Shown here one piece after another: positions 15,001 through 22,332 of a stretch of DNA of 22,332 bases. The notes under the pieces were generated by a model, which saw only the letters and a list, made by a program, of their open reading frames with translations, was not told the origin of the DNA and searched no databases. The stretch is from a virus. The first letter of the stretch is position 1, and each line of letters opens with the position of its first letter. Position numbers and translations under genes: made by a program. The stretch covers positions 1-22,332 of the IMG/VR virus record IMGVR_UViG_3300047462_000304. One strand, written 5' to 3'.

Positions 15001-18000
15001 ATTCTAATGTTGCGTGATATTATGTCTCGTAATTTGGTCACGTATATGACCAATGTAACAACGTCAGTTATTTTGGATCCAAGTGCTTATATTTCATCGC
15101 AAGTTATTACAAATTACGAAGAAAATGAATCTGCAAATTTAATCTATGGTGATAGCACAACATATACAGAAGCAACAGCAACAACTCCTGCAACTGGTAT
15201 CCAAAATTGGATTGCAACTTTACCATACTTTGGAATTGTTCCAAAGGTAGCCCCATATATTTTTAATGACCCACATCTTGGTATTGCAGGTGTAATGCAT
15301 CACGATGGGCATCGTGCAACTTATGCCCTACCACAAACAACAATTATTGGATTGCAACAGGTTATTGTTAACTCTCCTGATACACGTGCAGGAACAGAGA
15401 AGATTGGTCGTATCTCTCTTAACAATCCTCCAAAATCGCAAGCAACATTTATTACCCAGTTCAGTTCTGTTCTTCGTAATGGTGTTTACTGGTTGCAAGG
15501 TACAACACTCTATCGTTTAATGGTTGCAAATGTTGGAACATCTCCTCCTTCAATTCCTGTTCCTGATGGTTCTCTATGGTGGGACACTGGTACAGCAACT
15601 TTACGACAACAACTAACAGTTGGTGGGACAATCACATATCCACCAGCACCAGGTTTTGCTGTTGGTGGAGGTTTGCTCTATAATGGTGCAACAGTCCAGT
15701 CATCAACAATTTCTGCGTGGCAAGTTATTGATTTAAACCAAATTTATCTTGATGTAATTTTGGCTGCTGAAATAGATCTATACAATCAAGCACCAGCAGC
15801 ACCAATTACACCACCAATTAATTTTGCAGCATTGCAAGCAGAAGATTCAACATTGTATGAAACATATTTGCAACAGCAATTTAATGCATATTGTTTAGAA
15901 CTGCAAATTGCAACACCATTTGCAAACAATACGTATACTGCAACAAACCCATTTACGTGGAACTATAAGTATTCTACTCTTATCACACCACCACGATCAG
16001 GTTCTATTCCTTCAGGTGGTACATGGCAGGATGTTTATACAAAAGCATATGGTACTCCATATCCACATTTAGAACCATGGGCATTACAAGGATATGTAGA
16101 CAAACCAACATGGTGGGATACTCTTTTCTTAAACACCAATCCACAATTACTTGGTACTCGTCGTTGGAGATATAGTCATGGTATTCCAGTAATTGCAACA
16201 ACACCAACTGCAATTGTATTTGCAGGTAATGTTGCACCATCGTTTACTGGATTTGATTCATTTACAATGTTCCTTACAGATAATGTATCCAAACAAGTAT
16301 TCACAATCACCAATGTTGTATATGCACTTGGTAATACGACTGTATCTGTTGCACAAGCAACAACCAGTGTTTTGGTTGGTGCATTGGCTGCTGTTGGTAT
16401 GTGGGATTATATTCTACGTGGTGCAATTCCAGTTGGATATGCAACACCAAACGTTTCCTCTATACCACAATACCTTTACGTATCGGTTAATATTTCAAAC
16501 AACTCATATAGCGATGGATCATTAATTTACAACCCTGATGATGTATTTCCTCCATATTGGGCTTACATGAATCATTTTCCTTCTCCAGTTGCTGCAATAA
16601 ATGTTTCTGTTCGTTCTCTGTTTGATAATATTAGCGAGATTGATCTTGAAAATGCTGACTATGTATGGAATGATTCAGGACCAATTCAATGGCAATGGGA
16701 ACAAACTACAAACTATTTGTATGGATTGCTAACTGTTGCATACTTAATGGAACCAGTTCGTACAATTCAAGCAATATTTGGAACAAAGTTTAACTACATT
16801 AATCAACTACCAGTTGATAGTCTAACTGGTCAGGTAATGAGTCATACCAACACAAATTTTCACGGTGAAATTACAACAGGCAATCAGATTGTTTCTGTTA
16901 ATGGTATTAACCAGTGGTATGTAAACTTTAACCGCTATGCAGGATTTGATGCAAGTTATTCTGACTTTCGTGCTCTGTGGACAGCATGGACAGCACCACT
17001 TACATATTTGTATGGTGGATTTATTGATACAACATCTTTAAGTGTTCAACATCGAGTTGTTTCAATCTCTCCTCAAGACTACAACGTTACAATTAAGCGT
17101 TCGCCTGGTGTTGCAAACTTTTGGATTGATGCATTTGAAGTATTAATTACAAACGTTCCACCTAACTTAAATCAGTACGATACACAAAACCAATGGGAAC
17201 TACAGGTCTCCTCTCTTGCTCCTGTTGCTCGTACCATTTCATATTATGGTGTTCAGCAGTATGACTTCTATGCAAATCCAATAACAAGCATTTGCACATT
17301 GTTTTCATATCCAATTGTTGCAGCAAACGCAACCCAAAATTCCTTTACTGTTGCAGGTAACGTTTCGCAAGTATTTGGACTACCAAATGGTACAACAACG
17401 TTTGAAGTTGCAGGAAACAATGCTGGTTCATACACAGTTATTTCCTCATCATACGATCCAACGCTTGACCAAACAGTAATCCTTACTTCAGGTGTACCAA
17501 CATCTGTTCCAGGTGGAATGCTAACAGCAACAAATTATCGTACAATTCCTTGGGCAACTGGAACGTTAATAAATCTTGCAACAACAGAATTCTTACCGCT
17601 TCCTCTTGAAACAGGATTGCAATATTTCATTAACGTTCTAACACCAACAACATTCCAATTGTTCTATAGCCAATTGGATATGACTGCTAACATACCAATT
17701 TTGTTTACCTCACAACCTGCTGGAATTCAACGCATTGGAACTTTGTATAATTCCTTTGTTGCATTAAATGGTGCTAACTCATCAACAACGTGGTCGCATT
17801 ACACTGTTGATAAAACATTTGTTAAGCAAACAACCCTTCCTGCAACAATAAACGGTATTCAGGATTTTATTAACTTGGTTGATGGATATTCTGCATATCA
17901 GAAAAATCAAGGATTTGGTATTAATGTTGAAGGATCATATACAGATCCAGCAACAAGCCAACCAGTAAGTTGGCAGAATGAACTTGAACGTTTTATTGAC

Positions 18001-21000
18001 TGGGCATATCAACAACGTACTGTTCGTCGTACACGAATGAGCAATAAGTATGCTGTTGATATTAATTACACAGCGGGTTCATTTACATTTACTTCACAAA
18101 ACCCTGGCTACCTACCAGGAACGCCAGTTGTTGTTTGGTCATTTGGTGGAGGTCTACCAAACCCATTATTAATTGGTCAAACATACTACATTATTAACAA
18201 TACGGATGGATCAGTAAGTCTTGCAAGCAATTATCAAAACGCTGCTGCAAGTGTTGCAATTCCAATTACCTATCAAGGTGGTGTTGGACAAATCTATATC
18301 TCCAATGCTGAACTATATGCAGCAGAACTTCCAACATATGAACTTAACCCATTCCGTAATGCTTTATGGTTCTCACCACCATACGGTATCGTTTCAAATA
18401 TTATCGTTGGACCATTTGCAGATGTGTTCTCTGAACAATTAATTTTTGACCAATACGGTCGCCGTCTATCTCCAAGCGATGTTCGTGTATTTCGTCAGGA
18501 TAAAATTACACAGATTCAATTTGAAGGTGGCGTATACAACGATGTACAACCAATCTACAACCAGCAATTTAATCCATACCAATACTTGCACATTGGTGGT
18601 GCAAATATCTATTTGGATACGTATGAGCATATGATGTGGTTTAATGACTACACAACCGCTGGTGCGTTAATTTACGAACCATTCCTTGGATTAAATATTA
18701 CGAAGTTTGAACTTGATGTCTACAAGCAAGACTCATTTACAGAACGTCCAAATGTTGGTGGATACTTCCTATCACAACCTTACAACCAAGGTGGTGAACT
18801 ATTACCTAACTTGGAAGAGTCAACAAATATCCTTCGCTACATATACGATTCATACCAAGTACCTGAAACGTTTCCTGAAGTTTTACGTGCACGTGCACTA
18901 TTGGGTTATACGGGAGTTACGAATTATCTCTCTCAAATTAATCTAACAGCCAAATCGCAGTTTCTTTTTTGGAAGGGAGCAATTCATAGCAAGGGATCAC
19001 TAAATGCAATCACTGCATTTATTAACTCACGTCGCTTTGTTAATGCATCGGTTGATGAATTTTGGGCATACAAGGTGGCAGATTACGGTTCTACTAAAAT
19101 TCCTGAATACCTTGGAATGTACTTAACGATTAACGATACAATTGCAAATGAACTTCGTTTACAGTTTGAATTAACAGACCAAATCTGTTTACCAGGTTAT
19201 GGTATTGAAACGTTTGGTGATACGGATTGTGGATATGCAAATCCACCAAATTCAACTGTATCTGTATCAGGTGTTGATCCAACATTCACAGCAATTTCAA
19301 TGACAGATCAAACTCGTTGGTATAACCAACCTGATGTTCTTGAAACATTAGTTCCTGATGGTGGTGTCCTATACTTTGACTTGATACCAAAGCAAAAATT
19401 GGTTATCTATACAGCATCAACTATTGCTGCATTTATTAGTAGCAACGTAGTTCCTCTAACTTCAGAAGTTGGTGTAATTATTAACACAACAACTACAATA
19501 AACGGTAGTTTGTACGCATACTCCTTCTGGACATACAATGGTTCAGAGTTTATTTTTGCGGGTGGATGGAATCCATTGGCAACAATTCCAACATTACCAA
19601 TCTTCCGTCATAACTTTATGGCAGATGCAATCACAATGACAATGGAATGGTATCCAGGTGGAACACAAACAACAATTTCTTCTGCACCAGCTGGTCAACA
19701 ATTATCGTTAACAATTCCATACCTTCCACTAACAAACTCACTATCAGTCTTTAAGGATGGAACACAACTACAAATTGGTGTAGATTTTGTTGAAAGTCTT
19801 GAACCATACCCAGCACCTGTTTCCATTGATCACGTAGCTGGTGGTATATTTTTTGTTGTTGGTGATTATGTTGGAGTGTTTACTCCAACAACAGAATTTA
19901 CTGTTGCATCAGCACCTGCAAACGATGGTACATATCGTGTTTCGTCTTCAACATTTGATGGTACATACACACAGATTACACCAACACCAGCTGTTGCAAC
20001 ACCAACTGCAGGTGGAGGTGGTACAATTCAAGTTGCAACAATACTTGGATACAAACTCTATTTTGCAGATACAATTAGCGGAAGTAAGATTGAAGTTGTT
20101 TATGGTCCAAGTCAATTAGGTCAGGACACGCAGTTCCAACTCGTCAATACAAACATCGTCAATCTTCTTTCGCAAGAATTAGTAGAGAACCTATTCACTA
20201 ACAATTCAACACTTACAATTTGGGGATTGGAAGTTAATAAGGAAGCAGAAAATCCAGCGTACGTAATTGATACAGAAGCAAACGTATCTCTAACACCACT
20301 AACATTCTGGGATCCAGCTCGTGGTTATCACTACTACGAAGCATTGAATACAATCAATGTTCAATCAAATACAGATCCAGCAAATTATGACATTACTACT
20401 GGTGGATTAGCAGGTTGGAAACAAAACCAAGTTGGTATAACTTGGATGGATACAACAAACTTGGACTACTTGCCATACTACGATACGTTGGTAGAAACAG
20501 ATCAGGAAACAAGATTTGCAAACTGGGGCAAGTTAGCAGACAACGGTGCAATTCACATTTATGAGTGGGTAGGAACTTCATATTCTCCTTCTGAATACAA
20601 TGCAATTGCTGCTGTCCAGGAAGGTGATAGTTCAATTGATGCATCTGTGCGTTTGTCAGGTACTGTAAGACAAGACGTTCGTTATCGCAACCGCGCATAC
20701 TCAACTGCAACTGTTACAGCATCAACAGCAGGTAACTCAACAATCGTATTAACTGCTCCAGCAGTATCTACTGATTCAACAGGATTAGTTTCAACGACAA
20801 ACTATTCATTTACAATTACTGTTAATGGAACGTTTACGAGAACTGTGACAGCTCTTGGTTCAACAATGCCAACAATGACTGATTTGTTAAGAATTCTAAC
20901 AGCACAACTTGCAACGTACAACGCAACAATTACTCTTTCTGGTGCAAGCATAGTTGTTGCAAGTAATACTATTGGTTCAGGTTCGTCAATTGCAATTTCT

Positions 21001-22332
21001 GAATTTGGTGCAGGTGCAGGACTATTCTCATCCCTTACCAACCCATCGTGGGCATATTCAGGAATTACAGCAACTGCAGGTGCACCAACAACAATTACAT
21101 TGACAAATCCATCAGAATTTCCTGCTGGTAATTATGGTGTAATCTTCTCATCTACTGGAACACTACCAACTGGATTGGCTGCTTCAACTGTATACAATGT
21201 TACAATTTCTGGTTCAACCGTAACACTTCCATCGGGAACTGCAATCACTAGTGTAGGATCTGGTACATTAACAGTTGCAAACTCTGTATGGACAAGCAAT
21301 TGGACTCTTGATATACAACAACGTGTTGATTTGGATGCAGCAATAGATGCATCAGTATCAGGTACTGTTTACACATTTGAAGTACCATCAGGATTTGTTG
21401 GTAAAACTGTAAACATCTATGTGAATGGTGCAAGTGTTGGAACAAACACTACTTTGTCAACTACACTATCGTTTGATAGTACCACACTACCTAAGATTAA
21501 CCACCAAGATCGCGTTTCACTTATTATTCCGGTTCACGTTCCAACGGCAACAGAACTTGCATTTAACCCATCTACGGCAGATGATGGTACAACGCAGATT
21601 CAATACCAGTACATTACAAACTATGTTGCAACTCAACAATTTGACACAACACTAAATGCTGCTTCATACACTTATTACTATTGGGTAGAGAATAAAACAA
21701 CTCCACCTGCAAAGAATACAAATGCAGAAACAATCACACAAGCAGCAAGTGATATCCTTGCTCCTCCTGCACCATATATGTTCTTTGCAGCACCAATAAC
21801 TGGTGGCAATAATGGTCAACCACTTCCTCCAAGTTTGGTTGCAAATACGGAGACTGGTGAAACAATTACAGAACCATATCGTTTCTCTCAAGCAATCGTT
21901 CGTGGTCTTCGTGGATACGTTGATGATGAGAATCGCTACGTAATTAGATGGACACGTGATTTCTCATTACGCGATAGCTTGAAGTTTGGACCATCTCCAT
22001 TAGCTCTCAAAGCATATCACCAAGAGTGGTTTATGTTCCGTGAACAGCAATTAAGCAACGTACCGTTGGATCTATGGAACAAGATTACAGAAGCAATGGC
22101 AGGCTACCTATTAACAGATTCTTCAACACGTGTTCCATCACTTGCACGTCAACTTTACGATGCAACATATGGAAAGAGTACCCAATATGGTATTGGTACT
22201 GATCATGCATTTTGTAATGGTGCAACTGCTATTGCAACAATTACAGCATACCTAAACGATCCAGCAAATAACTTCTATCCAACGGATATGGACAACTTCT
22301 TTGCAACGTATAACTTCAATACCCCTGCAAAT
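12097..22332 (+). CDS. Giant modular virion structural protein (at least 3412 residues, C terminus beyond window)
   Basis: One uninterrupted frame from the ATG at 12097 to the window end. The first 160 residues look like a conserved head: LFQLLPQPYQSDTNRSI, then GYIG (about 53), RQAYQLQP, and FNWAPPIDINKIVNYGDYYWYDP (split around 134-155). This head recalls large structural proteins of T4-like marine phages. The rest is Thr/Asn/Gln-rich beta sequence with repeated phage modules (listed separately), WNGAAW/WTGETW-type aromatic motifs at 726-777, and NG-hairpin units such as VYLNG and IYVNG. Near the window end (about 3260-3412) the sequence changes to helical, charged sequence (RYVIRWTRDFSLRDSLKFG). 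No enzyme motif is seen. It sits in the T4 gene 7 position (gp7 has 1032 residues), so it may be a wedge protein grown by module gain, or a side-fibre/adhesin. The function is inferred; the gene itself is certain. Ribosome-binding site GGAGA. Confidence 0.93.
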   Translation, partial: MTATDPNSDYNTNSTDLFQLLPQPYQSDTNRSIMSNLFNRFLSKEETVHTVGYIGMGNLQAVVPRQIKEPTVHRQAYQLQPILYEKIGSVEHISSWYDILNGLTAQGVEITRQGFDVLNPTSSYKGWAAALEFNWAPPIDINKIVNYGDYYWYDPNDIQSQPQYITVKSECTSANALVDFYQNLITQNGATYTIVGLIPTSSSIIIEGNFATMFAAGFIFYIENSTNTDLNDTFQTVVSSTYNATENETTIVIQSTFTDNTVSGDISLTQQLTVYQNIATCKCTGYQNWNSSTGCTNQVLNTGLNQWISENRWVHKADITNFTIAKRAQIPIIEFEPELELSEWTYTTYTWEYRSSIQNSFAATTFTPTRLELEPLNLYTNTSTTITFDERYGDLTSIFVPGFKFAISGITQLWVVQSSVFQRVSLPYGAFQTTITLTSTLPTLTPSINYVYPATTSVGDPFTKYGDQWLFIGINTTTAINHQSENNMVNPSAQPAVLDSSGNFNYRLLPYGEEFDIINSGVTTLTLSSTYIPPGSTRTLQQRSLVGTNDIRVYLNGIRQYGTYDENGTVYVTGVTFFTALQPSDIVQIQVGEATYQDFGNYAIPVRTILNDVEYAAVGSQLVSLVQYRLAEQVKTGINQYPLFDIYYTNSQPAGIANPIFGYYQSSSGVLYSYVGQRIVQADDGSIEFQNYLVKTNNGELYAYRNYNKSVHTYWYNPNTSTVYVWTGETWSSKYETSGGVWISPVVQAGLPTSPVVGLIAYNTTNNTLQQWNGAAWESLTSFYISTSDETLETNWRHGTNNEQFIAEQVDWQVRTYAEYTADYNAYIAQGNTDAEWTQIQDKYIVPSWYTDTTTPAPVTQGPLWIGNWQIPDPLYYNVDHEDWQYISLTDLQTHFTSIVTSQPSVPGFGGQASANWRLIDYTNINWGLGGTIKEYDNSFDTFLSTQFIDTVTPPSLFTFAQSQYEDIILMLRDIMSRNLVTYMTNVTTSVILDPSAYISSQVITNYEENESANLIYGDSTTYTEATATTPATGIQNWIATLPYFGIVPKVAPYIFNDPHLGIAGVMHHDGHRATYALPQTTIIGLQQVIVNSPDTRAGTEKIGRISLNNPPKSQATFITQFSSVLRNGVYWLQGTTLYRLMVANVGTSPPSIPVPDGSLWWDTGTATLRQQLTVGGTITYPPAPGFAVGGGLLYNGATVQSSTISAWQVIDLNQIYLDVILAAEIDLYNQAPAAPITPPINFAALQAEDSTLYETYLQQQFNAYCLELQIATPFANNTYTATNPFTWNYKYSTLITPPRSGSIPSGGTWQDVYTKAYGTPYPHLEPWALQGYVDKPTWWDTLFLNTNPQLLGTRRWRYSHGIPVIATTPTAIVFAGNVAPSFTGFDSFTMFLTDNVSKQVFTITNVVYALGNTTVSVAQATTSVLVGALAAVGMWDYILRGAIPVGYATPNVSSIPQYLYVSVNISNNSYSDGSLIYNPDDVFPPYWAYMNHFPSPVAAINVSVRSLFDNISEIDLENADYVWNDSGPIQWQWEQTTNYLYGLLTVAYLMEPVRTIQAIFGTKFNYINQLPVDSLTGQVMSHTNTNFHGEITTGNQIVSVNGINQWYVNFNRYAGFDASYSDFRALWTAWTAPLTYLYGGFIDTTSLSVQHRVVSISPQDYNVTIKRSPGVANFWIDAFEVLITNVPPNLNQYDTQNQWELQVSSLAPVARTISYYGVQQYDFYANPITSICTLFSYPIVAANATQNSFTVAGNVSQVFGLPNGTTTFEVAGNNAGSYTVISSSYDPTLDQTVILTSGVPTSVPGGMLTATNYRTIPWATGTLINLATTEFLPLPLETGLQYFINVLTPTTFQLFYSQLDMTANIPILFTSQPAGIQRIGTLYNSFVALNGANSSTTWSHYTVDKTFVKQTTLPATINGIQDFINLVDGYSAYQKNQGFGINVEGSYTDPATSQPVSWQNELERFIDWAYQQRTVRRTRMSNKYAVDINYTAGSFTFTSQNPGYLPGTPVVVWSFGGGLPNPLLIGQTYYIINNTDGSVSLASNYQNAAASVAIPITYQGGVGQIYISNAELYAAELPTYELNPFRNALWFSPPYGIVSNIIVGPFADVFSEQLIFDQYGRRLSPSDVRVFRQDKITQIQFEGGVYNDVQPIYNQQFNPYQYLHIGGANIYLDTYEHMMWFNDYTTAGALIYEPFLGLNITKFELDVYKQDSFTERPNVGGYFLSQPYNQGGELLPNLEESTNILRYIYDSYQVPETFPEVLRARALLGYTGVTNYLSQINLTAKSQFLFWKGAIHSKGSLNAITAFINSRRFVNASVDEFWAYKVADYGSTKIPEYLGMYLTINDTIANELRLQFELTDQICLPGYGIETFGDTDCGYANPPNSTVSVSGVDPTFTAISMTDQTRWYNQPDVLETLVPDGGVLYFDLIPKQKLVIYTASTIAAFISSNVVPLTSEVGVIINTTTTINGSLYAYSFWTYNGSEFIFAGGWNPLATIPTLPIFRHNFMADAITMTMEWYPGGTQTTISSAPAGQQLSLTIPYLPLTNSLSVFKDGTQLQIGVDFVESLEPYPAPVSIDHVAGGIFFVVGDYVGVFTPTTEFTVASAPANDGTYRVSSSTFDGTYTQITPTPAVATPTAGGGGTIQVATILGYKLYFADTISGSKIEVVYGPSQLGQDTQFQLVNTNIVNLLSQELVENLFTNNSTLTIWGLEVNKEAENPAYVIDTEANVSLTPLTFWDPARGYHYYEALNTINVQSNTDPANYDITTGGLAGWKQNQVGITWMDTTNLDYLPYYDTLVETDQETRFANWGKLADNGAIHIYEWVGTSYSPSEYNAIAAVQEGDSSIDASVRLSGTVRQDVRYRNRAYSTATVTASTAGNSTIVLTAPAVSTDSTGLVSTTNYSFTITVNGTFTRTVTALGSTMPTMTDLLRILTAQLATYNATITLSGASIVVASNTIGSGSSIAISEFGAGAGLFSSLTNPSWAYSGITATAGAPTTITLTNPSEFPAGNYGVIFSSTGTLPTGLAASTVYNVTISGSTVTLPSGTAITSVGSGTLTVANSVWTSNWTLDIQQRVDLDAAIDASVSGTVYTFEVPSGFVGKTVNIYVNGASVGTNTTLSTTLSFDSTTLPKINHQDRVSLIIPVHVPTATELAFNPSTADDGTTQIQYQYITNYVATQQFDTTLNAASYTYYYWVENKTTPPAKNTNAETITQAASDILAPPAPYMFFAAPITGGNNGQPLPPSLVANTETGETITEPYRFSQAIVRGLRGYVDDENRYVIRWTRDFSLRDSLKFGPSPLALKAYHQEWFMFREQQLSNVPLDLWNKITEAMAGYLLTDSSTRVPSLARQLYDATYGKSTQYGIGTDHAFCNGATAIATITAYLNDPANNFYPTDMDNFFATYNFNTPAN
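13246..13434 (+). repeat. Module A copy 1 in the giant protein (weak)
   Basis: Residues 384-446. TTITFDERYG then FVPGFKFAISG, WVVQSSVF and TTITLTS. It follows the module pattern F-x-x-x-(G/E), F-x-x-G-x-x-F-x-(V/I)-x-G, (Y/W)-x-V-x-S-S, T-x-I-x-L-T-S, but is the most divergent copy together with copy 2. Confidence 0.4.
16195..16380 (+). repeat. Module A copy 2 in the giant protein (weak)
   Basis: Residues 1367-1428. TAIVFAGNVAPSF aligns with NSFTVAGNVSQVF of copy 3; then FTMFLTD, VFTITNVVYALGNTTVSVAQAT. The second half is degenerate. Confidence 0.45.
17323..17517 (+). repeat. Module A copy 3 in the giant protein (best match)
   Basis: Residues 1743-1807. NSFTVAGNVSQVF, GTTTFEVAGNNAGSYTVISS, SYDPTLDQTVILTSGVP. 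This is the phage structural module of the form F-x-V-x-G-(D/N)-x-x-x-x-F ... F-x-V-x-G-(S/N)-x-N-x-G-x-Y-x-V-x-S-S-x-Y ... T-x-I-x-(V/L)-T, seen in many tail and baseplate proteins. Confidence 0.6.
17533..17739 (+). repeat. Module B copy 1 in the giant protein
   Basis: Residues 1813-1881, directly after module A copy 3. LPLPLETGLQYFINVLTPTT, FQLFYSQLD, IPILFTSQPAG. Pattern: LP-x-(G/P)-L-x-x-G-x-x-Y-(Y/F)-(V/I)-x-N/V, F-x-L, PI-x-F-T-x-x-x-G. Confidence 0.55.
18076..18300 (+). repeat. Module B copy 2 in the giant protein
   Basis: Residues 1994-2068. GGGLPNPLLIGQTYYIINNT, then SVSLASNYQNA and IPITYQGGVG. It matches copy 1 in order and spacing: Leu-Pro turn, Gly-x-x-Tyr-Tyr-Ile strand, short Leu strand, final Pro-Ile strand and Gly-rich end. 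Confidence 0.55.
19840..20019 (+). repeat. Module A copy 4 in the giant protein
   Basis: Residues 2582-2641. GIFFVVGDYVGVFTP, TEFTVASAPANDGTYRVSSS, FDGTYTQITPTPAV. The NDGTYRVSSSTFDG part aligns well with NAGSYTVISSSYDP of copy 3. Confidence 0.55.
20638..20666 (+). repeat. Left direct repeat flanking a two-module block
   Basis: GATGCATCTGTG, six bases, then TCAGGTACTGT; encodes DASVRLSGTV from residue 2848. Its partner is at 21346-21368, in the same reading frame. Confidence 0.45.
20707..21060 (+). repeat. Flagellin-IN-like beta module inside the direct repeats
   Basis: Residues 2871-2988. STIVLTAPAV, YSFTITVNGTFTRTVTALG, a helix TDLLRILTAQLATY, then ATITLSGASIVVAS, GSGSSIAISEF. The order (strand, NGT hairpin, helix picking a set of indices, strand, SSI strand) is that of small flagellin-IN/phage fibre modules. 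It occurs once in this window; the resemblance is by pattern only. Confidence 0.4.
21085..21288 (+). repeat. Module B copy 3 in the giant protein
   Basis: Residues 2997-3064. TTITLTNPSEFPAG, STGTLPTGLAASTVYNVTIS, STVTLPSGTAITSVGSGTLTV. This is the clearest copy of the LPTGL-x-A-x-T-x-Y-x-V module known from phage tail proteins and lies in the block bracketed by direct repeats. Confidence 0.6.
21346..21368 (+). repeat. Right direct repeat flanking a two-module block
   Basis: GATGCATCAGTA then TCAGGTACTGT; encodes DASVSGTV from residue 3084. It shares GATGCATC and the 11-mer TCAGGTACTGT with 20638-20666. The starts are 708 bp apart (236 codons) and the 11-mers 702 bp apart, both multiples of three. 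Confidence 0.45.

Noticed and set aside
12884-21891. Many frames of 60-115 codons on both strands within the giant gene
   Set aside because: All are shadows of the continuous frame from 12097; they are Leu/Gln/His-rich out-of-frame products of ACA/CAA-rich sequence.
1-22332. tRNA genes, CRISPR arrays, insertion sequences or integrase/attachment sites
   Set aside because: None seen: no cloverleaf-like or regularly spaced repeats and almost no non-coding space; the only mobile-type gene is the endonuclease-like one at 7972.

Overview
This window is a piece of a tailed-phage (myovirus) genome of the T4-like superfamily, a relatively distant member rather than a close T4 relative. The evidence is a set of recognisable T4 core genes: gp46 and gp47 (recombination nuclease), gp55 (late sigma factor), gp53, gp5, gp25 and gp6 (baseplate), with T4-type late promoter elements (CATAAATA). 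It is AT-rich and almost wholly coding; the largest gap between genes is 90 bp. Nothing names the host. The gene content and the family look of the giant last protein suggest the marine/freshwater branch of T4-like phages (cyanophage- or pelagiphage-like), but that is from memory of the families, not from a search.

Left arm (1-2606, minus strand): a tight operon reading right to left, gp55 sigma factor - a 76-residue Trp/Cys-rich small protein - gp47 - gp46 (cut by the window edge). ATGA overlap and a ribosome-binding site lying on a stop codon indicate translational coupling. A sigma70-like promoter sits in front of gp55.

Divergent region (2607-2696): this 90 bp holds the promoter of the late sigma factor on one strand and, 4 bp away, a late promoter element on the other strand, so the two probably cannot be occupied at once.

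Right arm (2697-12038, plus strand): baseplate genes in order: tube-cap/initiator-like protein, gp53 wedge, a 727-residue structural protein (probable hub), gp5-type spike without lysozyme domain, gp25 wedge, a GIY-YIG-type homing-endonuclease-like gene, and a gp6 wedge protein much longer than T4's. The endonuclease gene separates gp25 and gp6 and carries the gp6 ribosome-binding site in its own 3' end.

Far right (12097-22332, plus strand): a second late promoter inside an inverted repeat precedes one uninterrupted reading frame that runs off the window, at least 3412 codons. It starts with a conserved-looking head and then becomes a mosaic of beta-rich phage modules, some present in three or four diverged copies. 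One two-module block is bracketed by a short in-frame direct repeat. It occupies the place of gene 7 in T4.

Together: the sigma factor and recombination genes would be made early from a host-type promoter, after which the phage-modified polymerase switches on the baseplate operon and the giant structural protein.
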